From Flavobacterium sp. HSC-61S13 (GTDB taxonomy: Bacteria; Bacteroidota; Bacteroidia; Flavobacteriales; Flavobacteriaceae): a DNA stretch of 64,000 nucleotides. Every line of letters starts with the position of its first letter. The stretch's first letter is position 1. Shown one piece after another: positions 41,731 through 51,900 of the stretch. Where the stretch lies: assembly GCF_024171535.1 (NCBI RefSeq), contig NZ_JALJZV010000004.1:186001-250000 (forward strand), in the 5' to 3' direction. The notes beneath the pieces were generated by a model. That model worked only from the letters and a program-made list of their open reading frames with translations, was not told where the DNA came from and did not search any database. Made by a program: the position numbers and the translations under genes.

Positions 41731-42939
41731 TTGAACTTTCCGTTTTATATCGCCAAAAGATACGCCTTTAGCAGAAGCAAAAGCAAAGCCATCAATGTGA
41801 TTACAGCCATAGCCGCTGTGGGAATTGTGGTTAGTGCGATGGCTATGCTGGTGGTGATGTCGGTATTTAGCGGATTGAGAGATTTTAGTACTTCCTTTAC
41901 CAACGAACTCGACCCCGAGTTAAAAGCTTTTAGCATTAAGGGAAAAACCTTTGCGGTTAGTCCAGAGCAGGAAGCGAAATTAAAAGCGAGTACTTCCTTG
42001 GCGGGTTATTCCAAAGTAGTGGAAGACCGCGTTTTGTTTTTGTTTAAGGAAAAACAAGTCGTCGCCAATATGAAAGGCGTAGATGCCGAGTTTATCCAGG
42101 TGACTAATATGGAAAACAATGTCCTATACGGACATTGGTTGGAAGACGATTCGGATGAAGTTGTCGTAGGACTCGGTATTTCTTATAAGCTCTCGATGGG
42201 GTTATTCGACACCGAAAACAGCTTTATGGTTTATGCCATGAAACCAGGCACTGGAGCGATTGACAACGTCGAAAGCGCTTTCAATGAAAAGCATTTGGTT
42301 CCGGTTGGCGTATACAGCCTTAAAAATGATGATCTCGACGAGAAATACGTATTTACTTCGATAGGTGTCGCTCGTGAAATGTTGGAATTGAAACCCAACG
42401 AAGTGACCAATTTAGAATTTAAATTGGCACCAAATATCAATCCCAACAAAGCAACTGCCGAAATTCAAAATATTTTGGGTGATCAAGTGGAAATTAAAAA
42501 CCGCATGCAACTCAACGATAGTTTGTATAAGATGCTGAATACCGAAAACATAGTGGTGTACTTGATTTTTACCTTAGTGGTCATCATCACCTTGTTTAAT
42601 TTAGTTGGAGCATTGATCATGATTATACTTGAAAAGCAAAACAACATGAAAACCCTTCACAATTTGGGGGTACGCGAAAGTCTGTTGCGAAAGGTTTTCT
42701 TGCTTCAAGGTTTGATCCTTACTTTTTTAGGAGGATTTATAGGCGTGGTTTTGGGTATCATTATCGTGTTGATACAACAGCGTTATGAATTATTAAAAAT
42801 CACCCCAGATTTGGGTTATCCCGTTAAAATCACCTTTAATAATATCTTATTGGTTTGTGTGACCATATTGGTTTTGGGTTTTATCGCTTCGTATATAGCG
42901 GCATCCAGAGTCAATAAAAGGTACTTAACTTCAAACTAA
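41731..42939 (+). CDS. LolC/E-type lipoprotein-releasing ABC permease
   Basis: A 402-aa inner-membrane protein of the FtsX/MacB permease fold. It begins NFPFYIAKRYAFSRSKSKAI with a first helix INVITAIAAVGIVVSAMAML and a large periplasmic domain (about 45-265), then three C-terminal helices (IVVYLIFTLVVIITLFNLVG, LLQGLILTFLGGFIGVVLGI, ILLVCVTILVLGFIASYIAA) and a PxNKRYL-like end. It would pair with an ATPase (LolD) encoded elsewhere to release outer-membrane lipoproteins. Translation starts at TTG, 3 bp after the rbfA stop, so it is co-transcribed with rbfA. Confidence 0.88.
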   Translation: MNFPFYIAKRYAFSRSKSKAINVITAIAAVGIVVSAMAMLVVMSVFSGLRDFSTSFTNELDPELKAFSIKGKTFAVSPEQEAKLKASTSLAGYSKVVEDRVLFLFKEKQVVANMKGVDAEFIQVTNMENNVLYGHWLEDDSDEVVVGLGISYKLSMGLFDTENSFMVYAMKPGTGAIDNVESAFNEKHLVPVGVYSLKNDDLDEKYVFTSIGVAREMLELKPNEVTNLEFKLAPNINPNKATAEIQNILGDQVEIKNRMQLNDSLYKMLNTENIVVYLIFTLVVIITLFNLVGALIMIILEKQNNMKTLHNLGVRESLLRKVFLLQGLILTFLGGFIGVVLGIIIVLIQQRYELLKITPDLGYPVKITFNNILLVCVTILVLGFIASYIAASRVNKRYLTSN

Positions 42940-43080
42940 TTTTTGTGCAACTTTTGAGTTGCGCTGGGTCTCTTTCACTGCCTTCCTAAATGCGTATCTG
43001 CGCATCGATTTATTTTGCATTTTCGACTTTAAATGCTCAAACTTTAATTTCTTTTTAAGAGCCTTTATGTAAAGAATTGA

Positions 43081-43088
43081 TATTTTTG
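43081..43088 (+). promoter_or_regulatory. -7 element of the Sel1-HSP90 operon
   Basis: TATTTTTG, an exact consensus match, 78 bp before the first ATG; no good -33 match, but the region also follows the end of the preceding operon. Confidence 0.4.
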
Positions 43089-43166
43089 TTAAACAGCATA
43101 TTATAGTGCGGACTGTTTGTCAATATAAAATCCCCTTTCCAACTGTCGAAAGAAAAAATATCAATT

Positions 43167-45683
43167 ATGGAGCAATCTTTTAAAGCGTTTTATCAAGAAT
43201 TACTGAATACAACTAGAACAAATAAAAACAGTCTAACAGCGCAGGCATCTCAATTTATCCAACAGCATAATTACAGCGAGGTTACCGATTGGTACTCAGC
43301 ACATGCACTGTGTCAGGTGGCGCTGGAAGAGCGTGAGTTTGATGATACCATCAAAACTTTATACAAGCAAATTTACAGCGATTCTTGGAACTACCACTGT
43401 GCGATGACGTTAAACGACGAGGATTATGCAGTATGGTTTGCGTGTTGTAAGGAGTTAAACGATCAGGTTATAGCGGCTGGTTATGTCCGCGGTTACTGTG
43501 AACAATATGATTTGATTGATAATGCCCGAGCGGAATTTAAGGACGTAGCGGTTGCTACTGATTATTTAATGAAGGGAGTTGCTTTAAACGATTCGGCTTG
43601 TTTGGCTACTGCGGGTTACAATCTTTATTACGGTATCAAGGGATTTGAAAATGCAGATCCTGAGGGAGCATGGGAAATGATCGCCCGTTCAAAAGCCTTG
43701 GGATACGAGAATGTAAGATTGGTTTCATTAAACTTGCAATATTACAATGCGGATTCGGAAGAAGAGGGTCTGCAAGCCATTAAAGATCATTTGGATGTGA
43801 TTGAAAAAGATCATAAGGGATCGTATATCTACGCTGATTTCTATTTGCGAAAAGGGGAAGATGAGAAGGCGATTGCATATTTGGAAAAAGGTATACTTGA
43901 AGGTAGTGCTTATTGTAAATATTTGTTGGGAAATAACATCGTAATTCAACGTTTTCACGAAATGGATACCGTCCGTGGTATTCAACTTTTAAAAGAGGCG
44001 TTTGATTACGGATTACTGATTGCGGGTCACGCTTTGGGTTTCCATTATTCGTACAGTCGTGGAGTAGATCAAGATATAGATAAGGCGATTTATTATTTTG
44101 AACGTACGATGCAATATGGATTGCCAGATTCAATATTTGAATTGGCATTGATCTATATCTATCATCCAGATAAAAAGGATTTCGAGCGAGGGATGGAGCT
44201 TTTGAACCAATTGGTAGCAAAAGATTATCCGAGAGCTTTGGCTGAAAAAGCCTATATATTATTGGAAAATACGGCTGTTGAGAAAGACATACCTGCAGCT
44301 CGAACATTATTGGATAAGGCGATGGATTTGGGCAGTGATTATGCACCGTATCGCATAGGTATCGGCTATCAAAACGGAGAGTTTTCAGAAGAGCAGGATT
44401 ATAAAACGGCTTTGGAATATTTTGAAATTGGTGCGGAACGCAACAACCTTGCAGCTGTTGAAATGGTGGGGAGATATTACCGTTACGGTTATACAGCTGA
44501 ACCCGATGCGGAGAAAGCATTGAGTTACTATCGAAAAGCGGTCGAACAATTTAATTCAGACTATGCGCGTATTGAATTGGCGATGTGTTATGAACAGGGA
44601 TTTGGTGTACAGCAGAATTTTGAAACGGCGAAAAGCTATTATGAAGAAGCCTTAAATAATAATTATATATATGCAGCGATTAGGCTTGCGTATTTGTATG
44701 AGGACGGATATATCGGTGAGCCGAATCCGACTTTAGCTTTTGAATATTTTAATCGGGCTTCCGAAGCGGGAATAGCTGAAGCCAAATATCACGTCGGGCG
44801 ATTTTACCGTTATGGCGTAGGTATGGATCAAAATCCAGACTTGGCTATACAACACTTTGAAGAAGCTTTGGAATTGGGGTATATCGATGCACATGTTGAT
44901 ATGGGATTGGCCTATGAAGAAGGTTATGGCTCTTTACCTAAAGATCTTCAAAAAGCCTTGATGCACATGACCAGCGCGGCAGAACAAGAAATTGCCTATG
45001 CACAATACAAACTGGGGTGTTATTATTCCTACGGTTACTTGGACACACAGGATTTAGGTCTTGGTAAATCGTGGTTTGAAAAGGGCTATGAAAATGGATC
45101 GGCACTGTCTGGTTTGGCTTTGGGAGATTATTACTTATATGGATACGAAAATACTCAGGAATACGATAGAGCGATTGAGTTTTATAGTTTTGCTGAGCAA
45201 CATGGATACATTTCTGAGGGAATTGGAATCTGTTATGAATATGAATTGGGAGTTGAAAAGAGTTTAACTGAGGCGTTTAAGTATTACAAATTAGCTTCAG
45301 AAAGAGGTTATCAAGATGCTACTTACCGACTTGGAATGTGTCATTACTATGGAAAGGGAACGGATGAAGACAAACCAGAAGCCTTCTTTTATTTCAAGCA
45401 AATTGCCGATCAGAATCATGTTGATTCGCAGCATTTTGTAGCGATGATGTTATTAAAAGCGGAAGGTATTGAACAGGATATTGAAGAGGGGATCAACTAT
45501 TTGATTCGTGCGGCAGAGGCAGGTAATGATGCTGCTCAATATGAGTTGGGGAACTGTTATTTAAAGGGCGAGGGTGTACCGGAAAACGATGAATTGGCGA
45601 TGCAATGGTATCAGAAAGCAGCGGAAAACGGCAATGAACAAGCTTTGAAAATAACGGGTAATTCCTCAAGAAGACGTAGATAG
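43167..45683 (+). CDS. Sel1-repeat (SLR) protein, 838 aa
   Basis: An 838-aa soluble protein without a signal peptide. From about residue 125 to the end it is nearly continuous Sel1-like helical repeats of 36-38 residues, for example ALHYADFYLRKGEDEKAIA-like units, NFETAKSYYEEALNNNYIYA, HVGRFYRYGVGMDQNPDLAI, KLGCYYSYGYLDTQDLGLGK and YELGNCYLKGEGVPENDELA. The first ~120 residues (AFYQELLNTTRTNKNSL) are helical and less clearly repetitive. Sel1 arrays are protein-protein scaffolds. It is the first gene of a tight operon with an HSP90-family ATPase (11-bp gap) and a helical 354-aa protein, so it may present clients to that chaperone. That role is inference. Confidence 0.85.
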   Translation: MEQSFKAFYQELLNTTRTNKNSLTAQASQFIQQHNYSEVTDWYSAHALCQVALEEREFDDTIKTLYKQIYSDSWNYHCAMTLNDEDYAVWFACCKELNDQVIAAGYVRGYCEQYDLIDNARAEFKDVAVATDYLMKGVALNDSACLATAGYNLYYGIKGFENADPEGAWEMIARSKALGYENVRLVSLNLQYYNADSEEEGLQAIKDHLDVIEKDHKGSYIYADFYLRKGEDEKAIAYLEKGILEGSAYCKYLLGNNIVIQRFHEMDTVRGIQLLKEAFDYGLLIAGHALGFHYSYSRGVDQDIDKAIYYFERTMQYGLPDSIFELALIYIYHPDKKDFERGMELLNQLVAKDYPRALAEKAYILLENTAVEKDIPAARTLLDKAMDLGSDYAPYRIGIGYQNGEFSEEQDYKTALEYFEIGAERNNLAAVEMVGRYYRYGYTAEPDAEKALSYYRKAVEQFNSDYARIELAMCYEQGFGVQQNFETAKSYYEEALNNNYIYAAIRLAYLYEDGYIGEPNPTLAFEYFNRASEAGIAEAKYHVGRFYRYGVGMDQNPDLAIQHFEEALELGYIDAHVDMGLAYEEGYGSLPKDLQKALMHMTSAAEQEIAYAQYKLGCYYSYGYLDTQDLGLGKSWFEKGYENGSALSGLALGDYYLYGYENTQEYDRAIEFYSFAEQHGYISEGIGICYEYELGVEKSLTEAFKYYKLASERGYQDATYRLGMCHYYGKGTDEDKPEAFFYFKQIADQNHVDSQHFVAMMLLKAEGIEQDIEEGINYLIRAAEAGNDAAQYELGNCYLKGEGVPENDELAMQWYQKAAENGNEQALKITGNSSRRRR

Positions 45684-45694
45684 TATAATTAAAG

Positions 45695-47473
45695 ATGGAA
45701 GAAAACAATCAATTTCAGTTTCAGGTAAATATGAAGGGGATGATCGAGTTATTATCCGAACATATTTACAGTTCTCCCACGGTATTTATTCGAGAATTGC
45801 TTCAGAACGGTATGGATGCTGTTACGATGCGCAAAGGGATTGATCCCGATGTACAAGGGCAAATTACCGTTACTTTTCAAGAGGGTAAAATCATTTTTGA
45901 AGACAACGGTATTGGTTTGACCGAAGCCGATATGCATCAGTTTTTATCGGTGATTGGGCAGAGCTCTAAAAAGGGAGCTTTGGTCGATAAGGATTTGATC
46001 GGCAAATTTGGAATCGGTTTATTATCGTGTTTGGTAGTCAGTGAAGAGATAGAAGTGGAATCGCGCTCGTTGTTAAAAAACGAGTCGGTTCGATGGAAGG
46101 GTAGAGCAGACGGAACCTATACGGTGGAGTCAATCGAGGCCTTGCCAAAAGTGGGAACCCGCGTTATTCTATTGGCTAAACCCGATTGGAAATCCCTATT
46201 TCTAAAGGGGGAAATTCGCAAAAACGTGGTGTTTTACGGTAGCGCATTACCGATACGGGTGCTGTTTGTAGAGGGGCAGGAAGAAGAAGAGGTACTCGAT
46301 GGTAATCCAATTTGGATGGATAGCGAAGCCTCTAAAGAAGATTTAATGGAATATGGAAAAACCGTTTTTAAAACGCGTTTCCTAGATGTTTTTAGACTGG
46401 AATCCGATTCGGGAGAATTGCAGGGTGTAGCCTATGTCATTCCCAATAAAGTTTCCTTTTCTTCAACCAAAGAACACAAGATTTTTCTAAAACGAATGTA
46501 TTTATGTGATCAGGCACCGAATCTGTTGCCCGAGTGGTCGTCGTTTGTTCGCTGTATTATCAATACCAATGCTTTGCAACCAACCGCCTCTCGTGAATCA
46601 TTGATGAATAACGCGATTTTAAAACAAACCAAAAAGGAATTAAGCGATTGTTTTAAAGATTATCTGAAGGTGTTGTCGGTGACCGATGTTAAGAAAATAC
46701 AACAAATCATTACGGTACATCATTTATATATCAAGGCATTAGCTGCATCGGATACGGAAATTATGACGCTGTTTTTGGATTATCTGCCTTTTGAAACCAA
46801 TAAGGGACTACTGTCGTTTCAAGATATTAAGCAGTATGGACAAAAGATCTACTATACCCCGTCGTTAGATGATTTTAGACAGATTCGTCGTATTGCGGGC
46901 TCACAAGATAAGATGGTGATCAATGCGGCATACAGTTATGAAGCCGATTTGATCGAACGCATAAAAAGGGCTGATGCGCAATTGCAGATCAATCGCATCA
47001 TTCCGCAAGATTTGTTGGATGAATTGGAGGTTGCTTTGGATTTGACAGCAGAGTTTGAGCAATTTAAGTTGCGTGCTGATCTCGTACTACAAAAACATTT
47101 TTGTAAAGTCGAAATTAAGAAATTCCAGCCACGGGATACCCCGACGATTTATATCGCTAATGAACAGGCCTTGAGCAACAAAAACATACAAGGATTAACA
47201 GGTGCATCCAATCCGTTTGCATCGACCCTTCAGCATTTTATCAAAGATGAAAAGGTATTGCCGACACTGTGTTTTAATCAAAGTAATGAATTGATTAATC
47301 AATTGGTTTATATAGACGATGAATTGCTGTTCGAAGCAGTAGTACAGATTATGTATATACAAGCACTTATGTTAGGTGGATATACCATTAATAAAAAAGA
47401 AATGGATGTATTTAATGATTCCCTATATCAATTGTTGGTTATGGGGATGTCGCATTTTTTACCAAAAATATAA
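45695..47473 (+). CDS. HSP90-family ATPase, divergent from HtpG
   Basis: A 592-aa protein of the 'HSP90 family protein' group (PRK14083-like) rather than true HtpG. The GHKL ATPase domain (about 1-200) has the N-box FIRELLQNGMDAV with Glu34 and Asn38, at the same positions as in E. coli HtpG, then FEDNGIGLTEADM with Asp70, IGQSSKKG, and GKFGIGLLSCLV (103-114). HtpG's FLRELISNxSDA and GQFGVGFY are changed (Gly39; Lys104, Leu109). The ATP lid is short. The middle domain (about 215-330) keeps FLKRMYLCDQAPNLLPEW and NALQPTASRESL, like the HtpG RVFI...LLPEYL and DLPLNVSRE regions. The C-terminal domain is only distantly related. It is cytosolic and the second gene of the operon. Confidence 0.88.
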   Translation: MEENNQFQFQVNMKGMIELLSEHIYSSPTVFIRELLQNGMDAVTMRKGIDPDVQGQITVTFQEGKIIFEDNGIGLTEADMHQFLSVIGQSSKKGALVDKDLIGKFGIGLLSCLVVSEEIEVESRSLLKNESVRWKGRADGTYTVESIEALPKVGTRVILLAKPDWKSLFLKGEIRKNVVFYGSALPIRVLFVEGQEEEEVLDGNPIWMDSEASKEDLMEYGKTVFKTRFLDVFRLESDSGELQGVAYVIPNKVSFSSTKEHKIFLKRMYLCDQAPNLLPEWSSFVRCIINTNALQPTASRESLMNNAILKQTKKELSDCFKDYLKVLSVTDVKKIQQIITVHHLYIKALAASDTEIMTLFLDYLPFETNKGLLSFQDIKQYGQKIYYTPSLDDFRQIRRIAGSQDKMVINAAYSYEADLIERIKRADAQLQINRIIPQDLLDELEVALDLTAEFEQFKLRADLVLQKHFCKVEIKKFQPRDTPTIYIANEQALSNKNIQGLTGASNPFASTLQHFIKDEKVLPTLCFNQSNELINQLVYIDDELLFEAVVQIMYIQALMLGGYTINKKEMDVFNDSLYQLLVMGMSHFLPKI

Positions 47474-47479
47474 CTGGAG

Positions 47480-48544
47480 ATGAATCACAATTTACAGATA
47501 CAGAAAATCCTATTAAAAGTAGAGGATTTAAAAAATTTCGAGGATAAGATTCGAGTTTTAAAAGAGGCTATCCAAATTGCCGATACTCATAATGATGTGG
47601 AGTGGGGCTTTGATTTGAGGCTGAATTTAATTCGTCAAGAGCGCAATACCTCCAAATGCGAAGAAAGTTTCCCCGCATTTGCGTGGTTGTTAAATGCTCG
47701 TGATACAGAACCCGATTTGTTTGAAGAGTCGGAATTTCTGTGGGAATACAAGTGGATGGTCAATTCGGCGAGTAGGAATACCCATATATCAAGAGAGCAA
47801 ATCGAGCAGATTAGCCAAGATCTGAAGTTGCGTTTGGAGCGCAACGGTTATACATTAAGAGCTTATCACAACGTGATGACTTCGTGGTTTTTACATCGTG
47901 GAGAGTATGCTCAAGCTCGGGAGAGTGTTGCTTTAGCAGATGCAGAAATGGTTGATGATATGGCCAATTGTCCGGCTTGTGAGCTAGACACTAAAGTGGA
48001 AATAGAATTATTAGAAGGAAATATGGATCTTGCCATCACCTTGGCTTATGATTTGATCCATCATAAACTGACCTGTTATTCGATGCCTTTTCAAACGTTT
48101 TGCTGTTTGTGTTACTACCTCGTTCGCGTTGGTGATGATCGGGCACAATTGTATTTTGATAAAGCGATGGAAGAATACCATAAAAGCGATACTTATGATA
48201 CCTCTGTGTTTTTTGCCATGACGATTTTGATGTATTTTATGTATAAAACCCAACGTGATGAAATGTGGGAGTACTTTGAGAAAATTTCAGAATGGGAAGT
48301 CGGGTCAGAAGATGTGCATCGCTTTAGTTTTGCCTTGCATATGTTGCCGATTTTGCGTGAAGGAGGTAGTAAAAAATTAAATTTATCACCGAAGGTGTCT
48401 TATTATCAGGTGGACGGTGTTTATGATTTAGGTCTTTTGCGTGAGCATTACTACCAACAAGCTAAAGATCTTGCAGATCGTTTTGATAGACGTAATGGCA
48501 ATAATCATTTTGCAAACAGATTGGCTGGATTTGAACAAGAGTAA
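47480..48544 (+). CDS. Helical TPR-like partner protein, 354 aa
   Basis: A 354-aa soluble, alpha-helical protein. Helix pairs resemble TPR or Sel1-type hairpins: EDKIRVLKEAIQIADTHND, YAQARESVALADAEMVDD, NMDLAITLAYDLIHHKL, AQLYFDKAMEEYHKSDTYD. A CPAC motif (residues about 160-165, ANCPACELD) and a later FCCLCYY could be structural or metal-binding. No signal or membrane segment. I do not recognise a named family. It starts 6 bp after the HSP90 stop and is the last gene before a terminator, so it is a component of that module. Confidence 0.75.
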   Translation: MNHNLQIQKILLKVEDLKNFEDKIRVLKEAIQIADTHNDVEWGFDLRLNLIRQERNTSKCEESFPAFAWLLNARDTEPDLFEESEFLWEYKWMVNSASRNTHISREQIEQISQDLKLRLERNGYTLRAYHNVMTSWFLHRGEYAQARESVALADAEMVDDMANCPACELDTKVEIELLEGNMDLAITLAYDLIHHKLTCYSMPFQTFCCLCYYLVRVGDDRAQLYFDKAMEEYHKSDTYDTSVFFAMTILMYFMYKTQRDEMWEYFEKISEWEVGSEDVHRFSFALHMLPILREGGSKKLNLSPKVSYYQVDGVYDLGLLREHYYQQAKDLADRFDRRNGNNHFANRLAGFEQE

Positions 48545-48575
48545 TTTTACATAATATAACAACGATATATTTTAC

Positions 48576-48609
48576 AAATGCTTGCCTTTTTTAGGTGAGC
48601 ATTTTTTTT
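48576..48609 (+). terminator. Intrinsic terminator of the Sel1-HSP90 operon
   Basis: AAATGCTTGCCT (48576-48587) pairs with AGGTGAGCATTT (48593-48604) with two G-U pairs, followed by TTTTT. It marks the operon end 31 bp after the last stop. Confidence 0.85.
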
Positions 48610-48912
48610 ATCAGGTCTTTTTACTACTGCTCTCGTTTAGAAAACTGTGGAGCATGATGCTTTTTGGAATCAAAATCGGATATTTTTCTGATTTCAATAA
48701 AGATTTATATGTTTTATATTTTTCGGTATCGAAGACAAGTGGCTTATTTATTTGCTGTACTGTTTTTTTTTAGCTAATAATTTAGCGATTAATCGGTGGT
48801 TTCGCTTTTGTGTTTTGTATTTAATAAAAACGAAGTGTATTATTTTTATTTAATCTAAATAAAATAACTTTGCAATGGAAAACAGCGAAACAAATATTTA
48901 ACCATTTAAAAG
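48610..48912. other. Gene-free region before the FISUMP gene
   Basis: T-rich DNA; a plus-strand frame of about 60 codons here is hydrophobic low-complexity and begins inside the terminator. TAACTTTG (48865-48872) is a possible -7 box for the next gene, 40 bp before its ATG. Confidence 0.4.
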
Positions 48913-51900
48913 ATGATGTATAAAACAAAACTACTTTTTTTGATATTAATGCTCTTTGGAGTCCATAGCGCTAGAGCGATTGATGATACCAAGACAAATA
49001 ATTTGGCTCAAACGGTACTTGAGACAGATCCGCCTTGCAATCCCATACCGGGACTAAATGTCGGTGATACGGGTTGTATAACTTTTGTGTATCAGGGACA
49101 AAAGGTTACATATACCACTGTTCGAGGGACAGATGGATATGTCTGGTTACAGCAAAATCTCGGTAGTAATGCTGTAGCGGTTTCTGAGACTGATGTTAAC
49201 GGCTATGGGGATTATTTTCAATGGGGGCGTTGGGATGACGGACACCAATTGGCCAATTCACCAATTCAAACAACGGCTATAATACCAAATGATCCTACGG
49301 GATTAGGAGGTGCAAAGTCCAACTTTATCAGTTCCACGCCGAGTTGGTGGAATTTGGGAACCACTGCTGATTCTTGGTCTGCCGAAACCACTGATTTAGT
49401 AACTGCAAACGACGGTTGTGATCCGTGTAAAGCGCTAGGTGCTGGATGGGCTTTACCTACGGAGACCGACTGGAAAAACGTGGTAAGTGCTACTAAGATG
49501 AAAGATATTCAAACGGCTTTTGATACCTTTCTCAAATTGACCGTTGGAGGTAGTAGAGGCGGTAATGGGAGCTTTAATTTCGTTGGTCAAAGAGGGTATT
49601 ATTGGAGTAGTACTCCAAGTTCAAGTTTAAACTTGGCTAAATACCTCTATTATAGTAATGCGGTGATGAATGCTTCATCTGGAGCTTTGCGCAGCCAAGG
49701 TGCAGCGGTGCGTTGTATTTTAAAAATCAATGAAGCAATAACGCATCTGGAAGTAGGTGTGAAAAATAATCAACCGGCTAAGATTAATGTCTATCAGGGA
49801 ACTTTGGCTTTGGAATCTACTGTTTATCAACTGAACCAAAGTCAAGATGTAATATGGAGTATCAGCAGTGGAACTTCATTGGCATCCGTCGATGCTCAGG
49901 GAGTGGTAACAGCGATAGCTGCTGGTCAGGTTACGGTTCGAGCGACTTCAGTTGAAAATCCAACCGTATTTGCGGAGATTAGTATACCAATCACCAATCA
50001 GATTCCTCCTTGTAATAAGATGCCAGGTGAAAATGCTGGTGACACGGGTTGCGTAACTTTTACTTATAATGGAGAAACAGTGCAATATACGACGGTAAGA
50101 GCCGCTGATGGTGAGGTTTGGCTGCAACAAAATTTAGGAAGTAACGCCGTTGGAACAACGGAGAAAGATGAGGAATCTTATGGGGACTTATTTCAGTGGG
50201 GACGCTGGGATGATGGGCACCAGTTTAGAAAATCTCCTTTAGGAGTGGCACCTCCAGCAAGTGATCCTACGGCAATAGGCTCGGGTAATTCAGAGTTTTT
50301 AACCAATTGGTGGAATACGGGTGTTCAAACGGATCAATGGAATGCCGCTGATATTTCAAATCTAGACAATACCAACGGTTGTGATCCGTGTAAAGCATTG
50401 GGAGCTGGCTGGGCAATTCCGACAGAAGATCAATGGAAAGAGGTGGTATTGACAGAGAAAATGACCAATATCTTAACTGCCTTTGATAGCAATTTAAAAT
50501 TGACGATTGCAGGAATCCGCAGTGGAAACACGCTTTCTTTTGAAGGCGTACGTGGTTTCTATTGGAGCAAAACTGCAGCGAATAGTTTAAGCTTTGGAAA
50601 ATCGCTGTATTACAGTAATTTTATCGTAAATCCTTCTGCGGGTTATCCGCGTGAACAGGGACAATCGGTTCGTTGTATTTTTAATTTACAACAAGTCGTT
50701 ACTTCTGTACAGGTCGAAGTTAAAAATAACTTGGCTCCCCTGATTACAGTACCCAAGGGAACCTTGGATTTAGAAGCGACAGTGCTTCCTTCTACAGGAA
50801 ATCAGAGCGTTTACTGGAAGGTGGTTAGCGGTTTTTCCGTAGCGAGTGTAGATTCTAAGGGAAGGGTGCAAGCTATAACAGATGGAAAGGTGGTTGTCAG
50901 AGCGATATCCGTAGAAGACCATAAGGTTTTTGGCGAATTAGAAATCACAATCGCTCAGCTAGCAAACTGTGAGACACCAACAGTAATCAAAATTGACAAT
51001 ATAACGTCCAACAGCGCTGATTTAACTTGGAATTCCACGGCGACAGCATTCGACTACGAAGTGAGAACTTCAGGGGCAGGAGGCAGTGGTGCAGTGGGTT
51101 TATACAGTTCTGGAAGTATAACAACGGTTGCTCTGGATTTAAAAGTATTACTTCCCAATACTACTTACACGATTTACATCCGATCCAATTGTGGTGCCGG
51201 AGATATTAGTGATTGGGCTCCCGGGCTAACTTTTAGTACTTTATGCGAAACGATTCCAGTTCCGACTGCGGCAGATCAAGTTTTCTGTGGCGTCAAGACG
51301 GTGGCTGATTTAGAGGTTTCAGGACTCACAACGGCAAGCTTTAACTGGTATAATAGCCTTAATCCTACCGAGATTTTAGGCGGTTCTAACACTTTGGTTT
51401 CTGGAACATATCACGTCATACAAGTCGTTGATCAATGTGGATCGGAACCCAAAACAGTATTGGTGACTATAAACGATTTACCACAGCAACCTACCGTAAA
51501 AACACCACAGGTACTACCTACGGGAAGTTTTATTAAAGATATTGAAATTGTCGGAGCGATAAATCCAGTGTGGTACGCTACTGAAGAAGATGCGATTGCA
51601 GACCGCAATCGTTTAACTGACCAAAGCAGTTTAACATCGGCGGCTACTTACTATGTGGTGAATCAATCAGCCGTGGGATGTTTTAGTGAGATAAGCCAAG
51701 TAGTAGTGACCTTAACTTTGAAAACCGACGATTTTAATAAAGAGTCCTTTGCCTATTATCCAAACCCAACGAAGGAGTTTGTCACGGTGGATTACAGTGA
51801 GAAAATTATTTCTTATGTAGTGTTTGACCTCCAGGGCAGACAATTAAAAAGGGAGTTGATGGACTCATCGCATTTTAAAATTGATTTTAGTATTTATCCG

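Noticed and set aside
43780..44520. Long minus-strand frame (246 codons) inside the Sel1 gene
   Set aside because: Shadow of the repeat codons on the other strand; composition is not protein-like and the sense gene is clear.
43167..48544. Known anti-phage system
   Set aside because: No nuclease, helicase, TIR or other effector domain is visible in the three genes, so assignment to a known defence system is not justified.
48582..48773. 63-codon plus-strand frame after the HSP90 operon
   Set aside because: Starts inside the terminator stem and is low-complexity hydrophobic.
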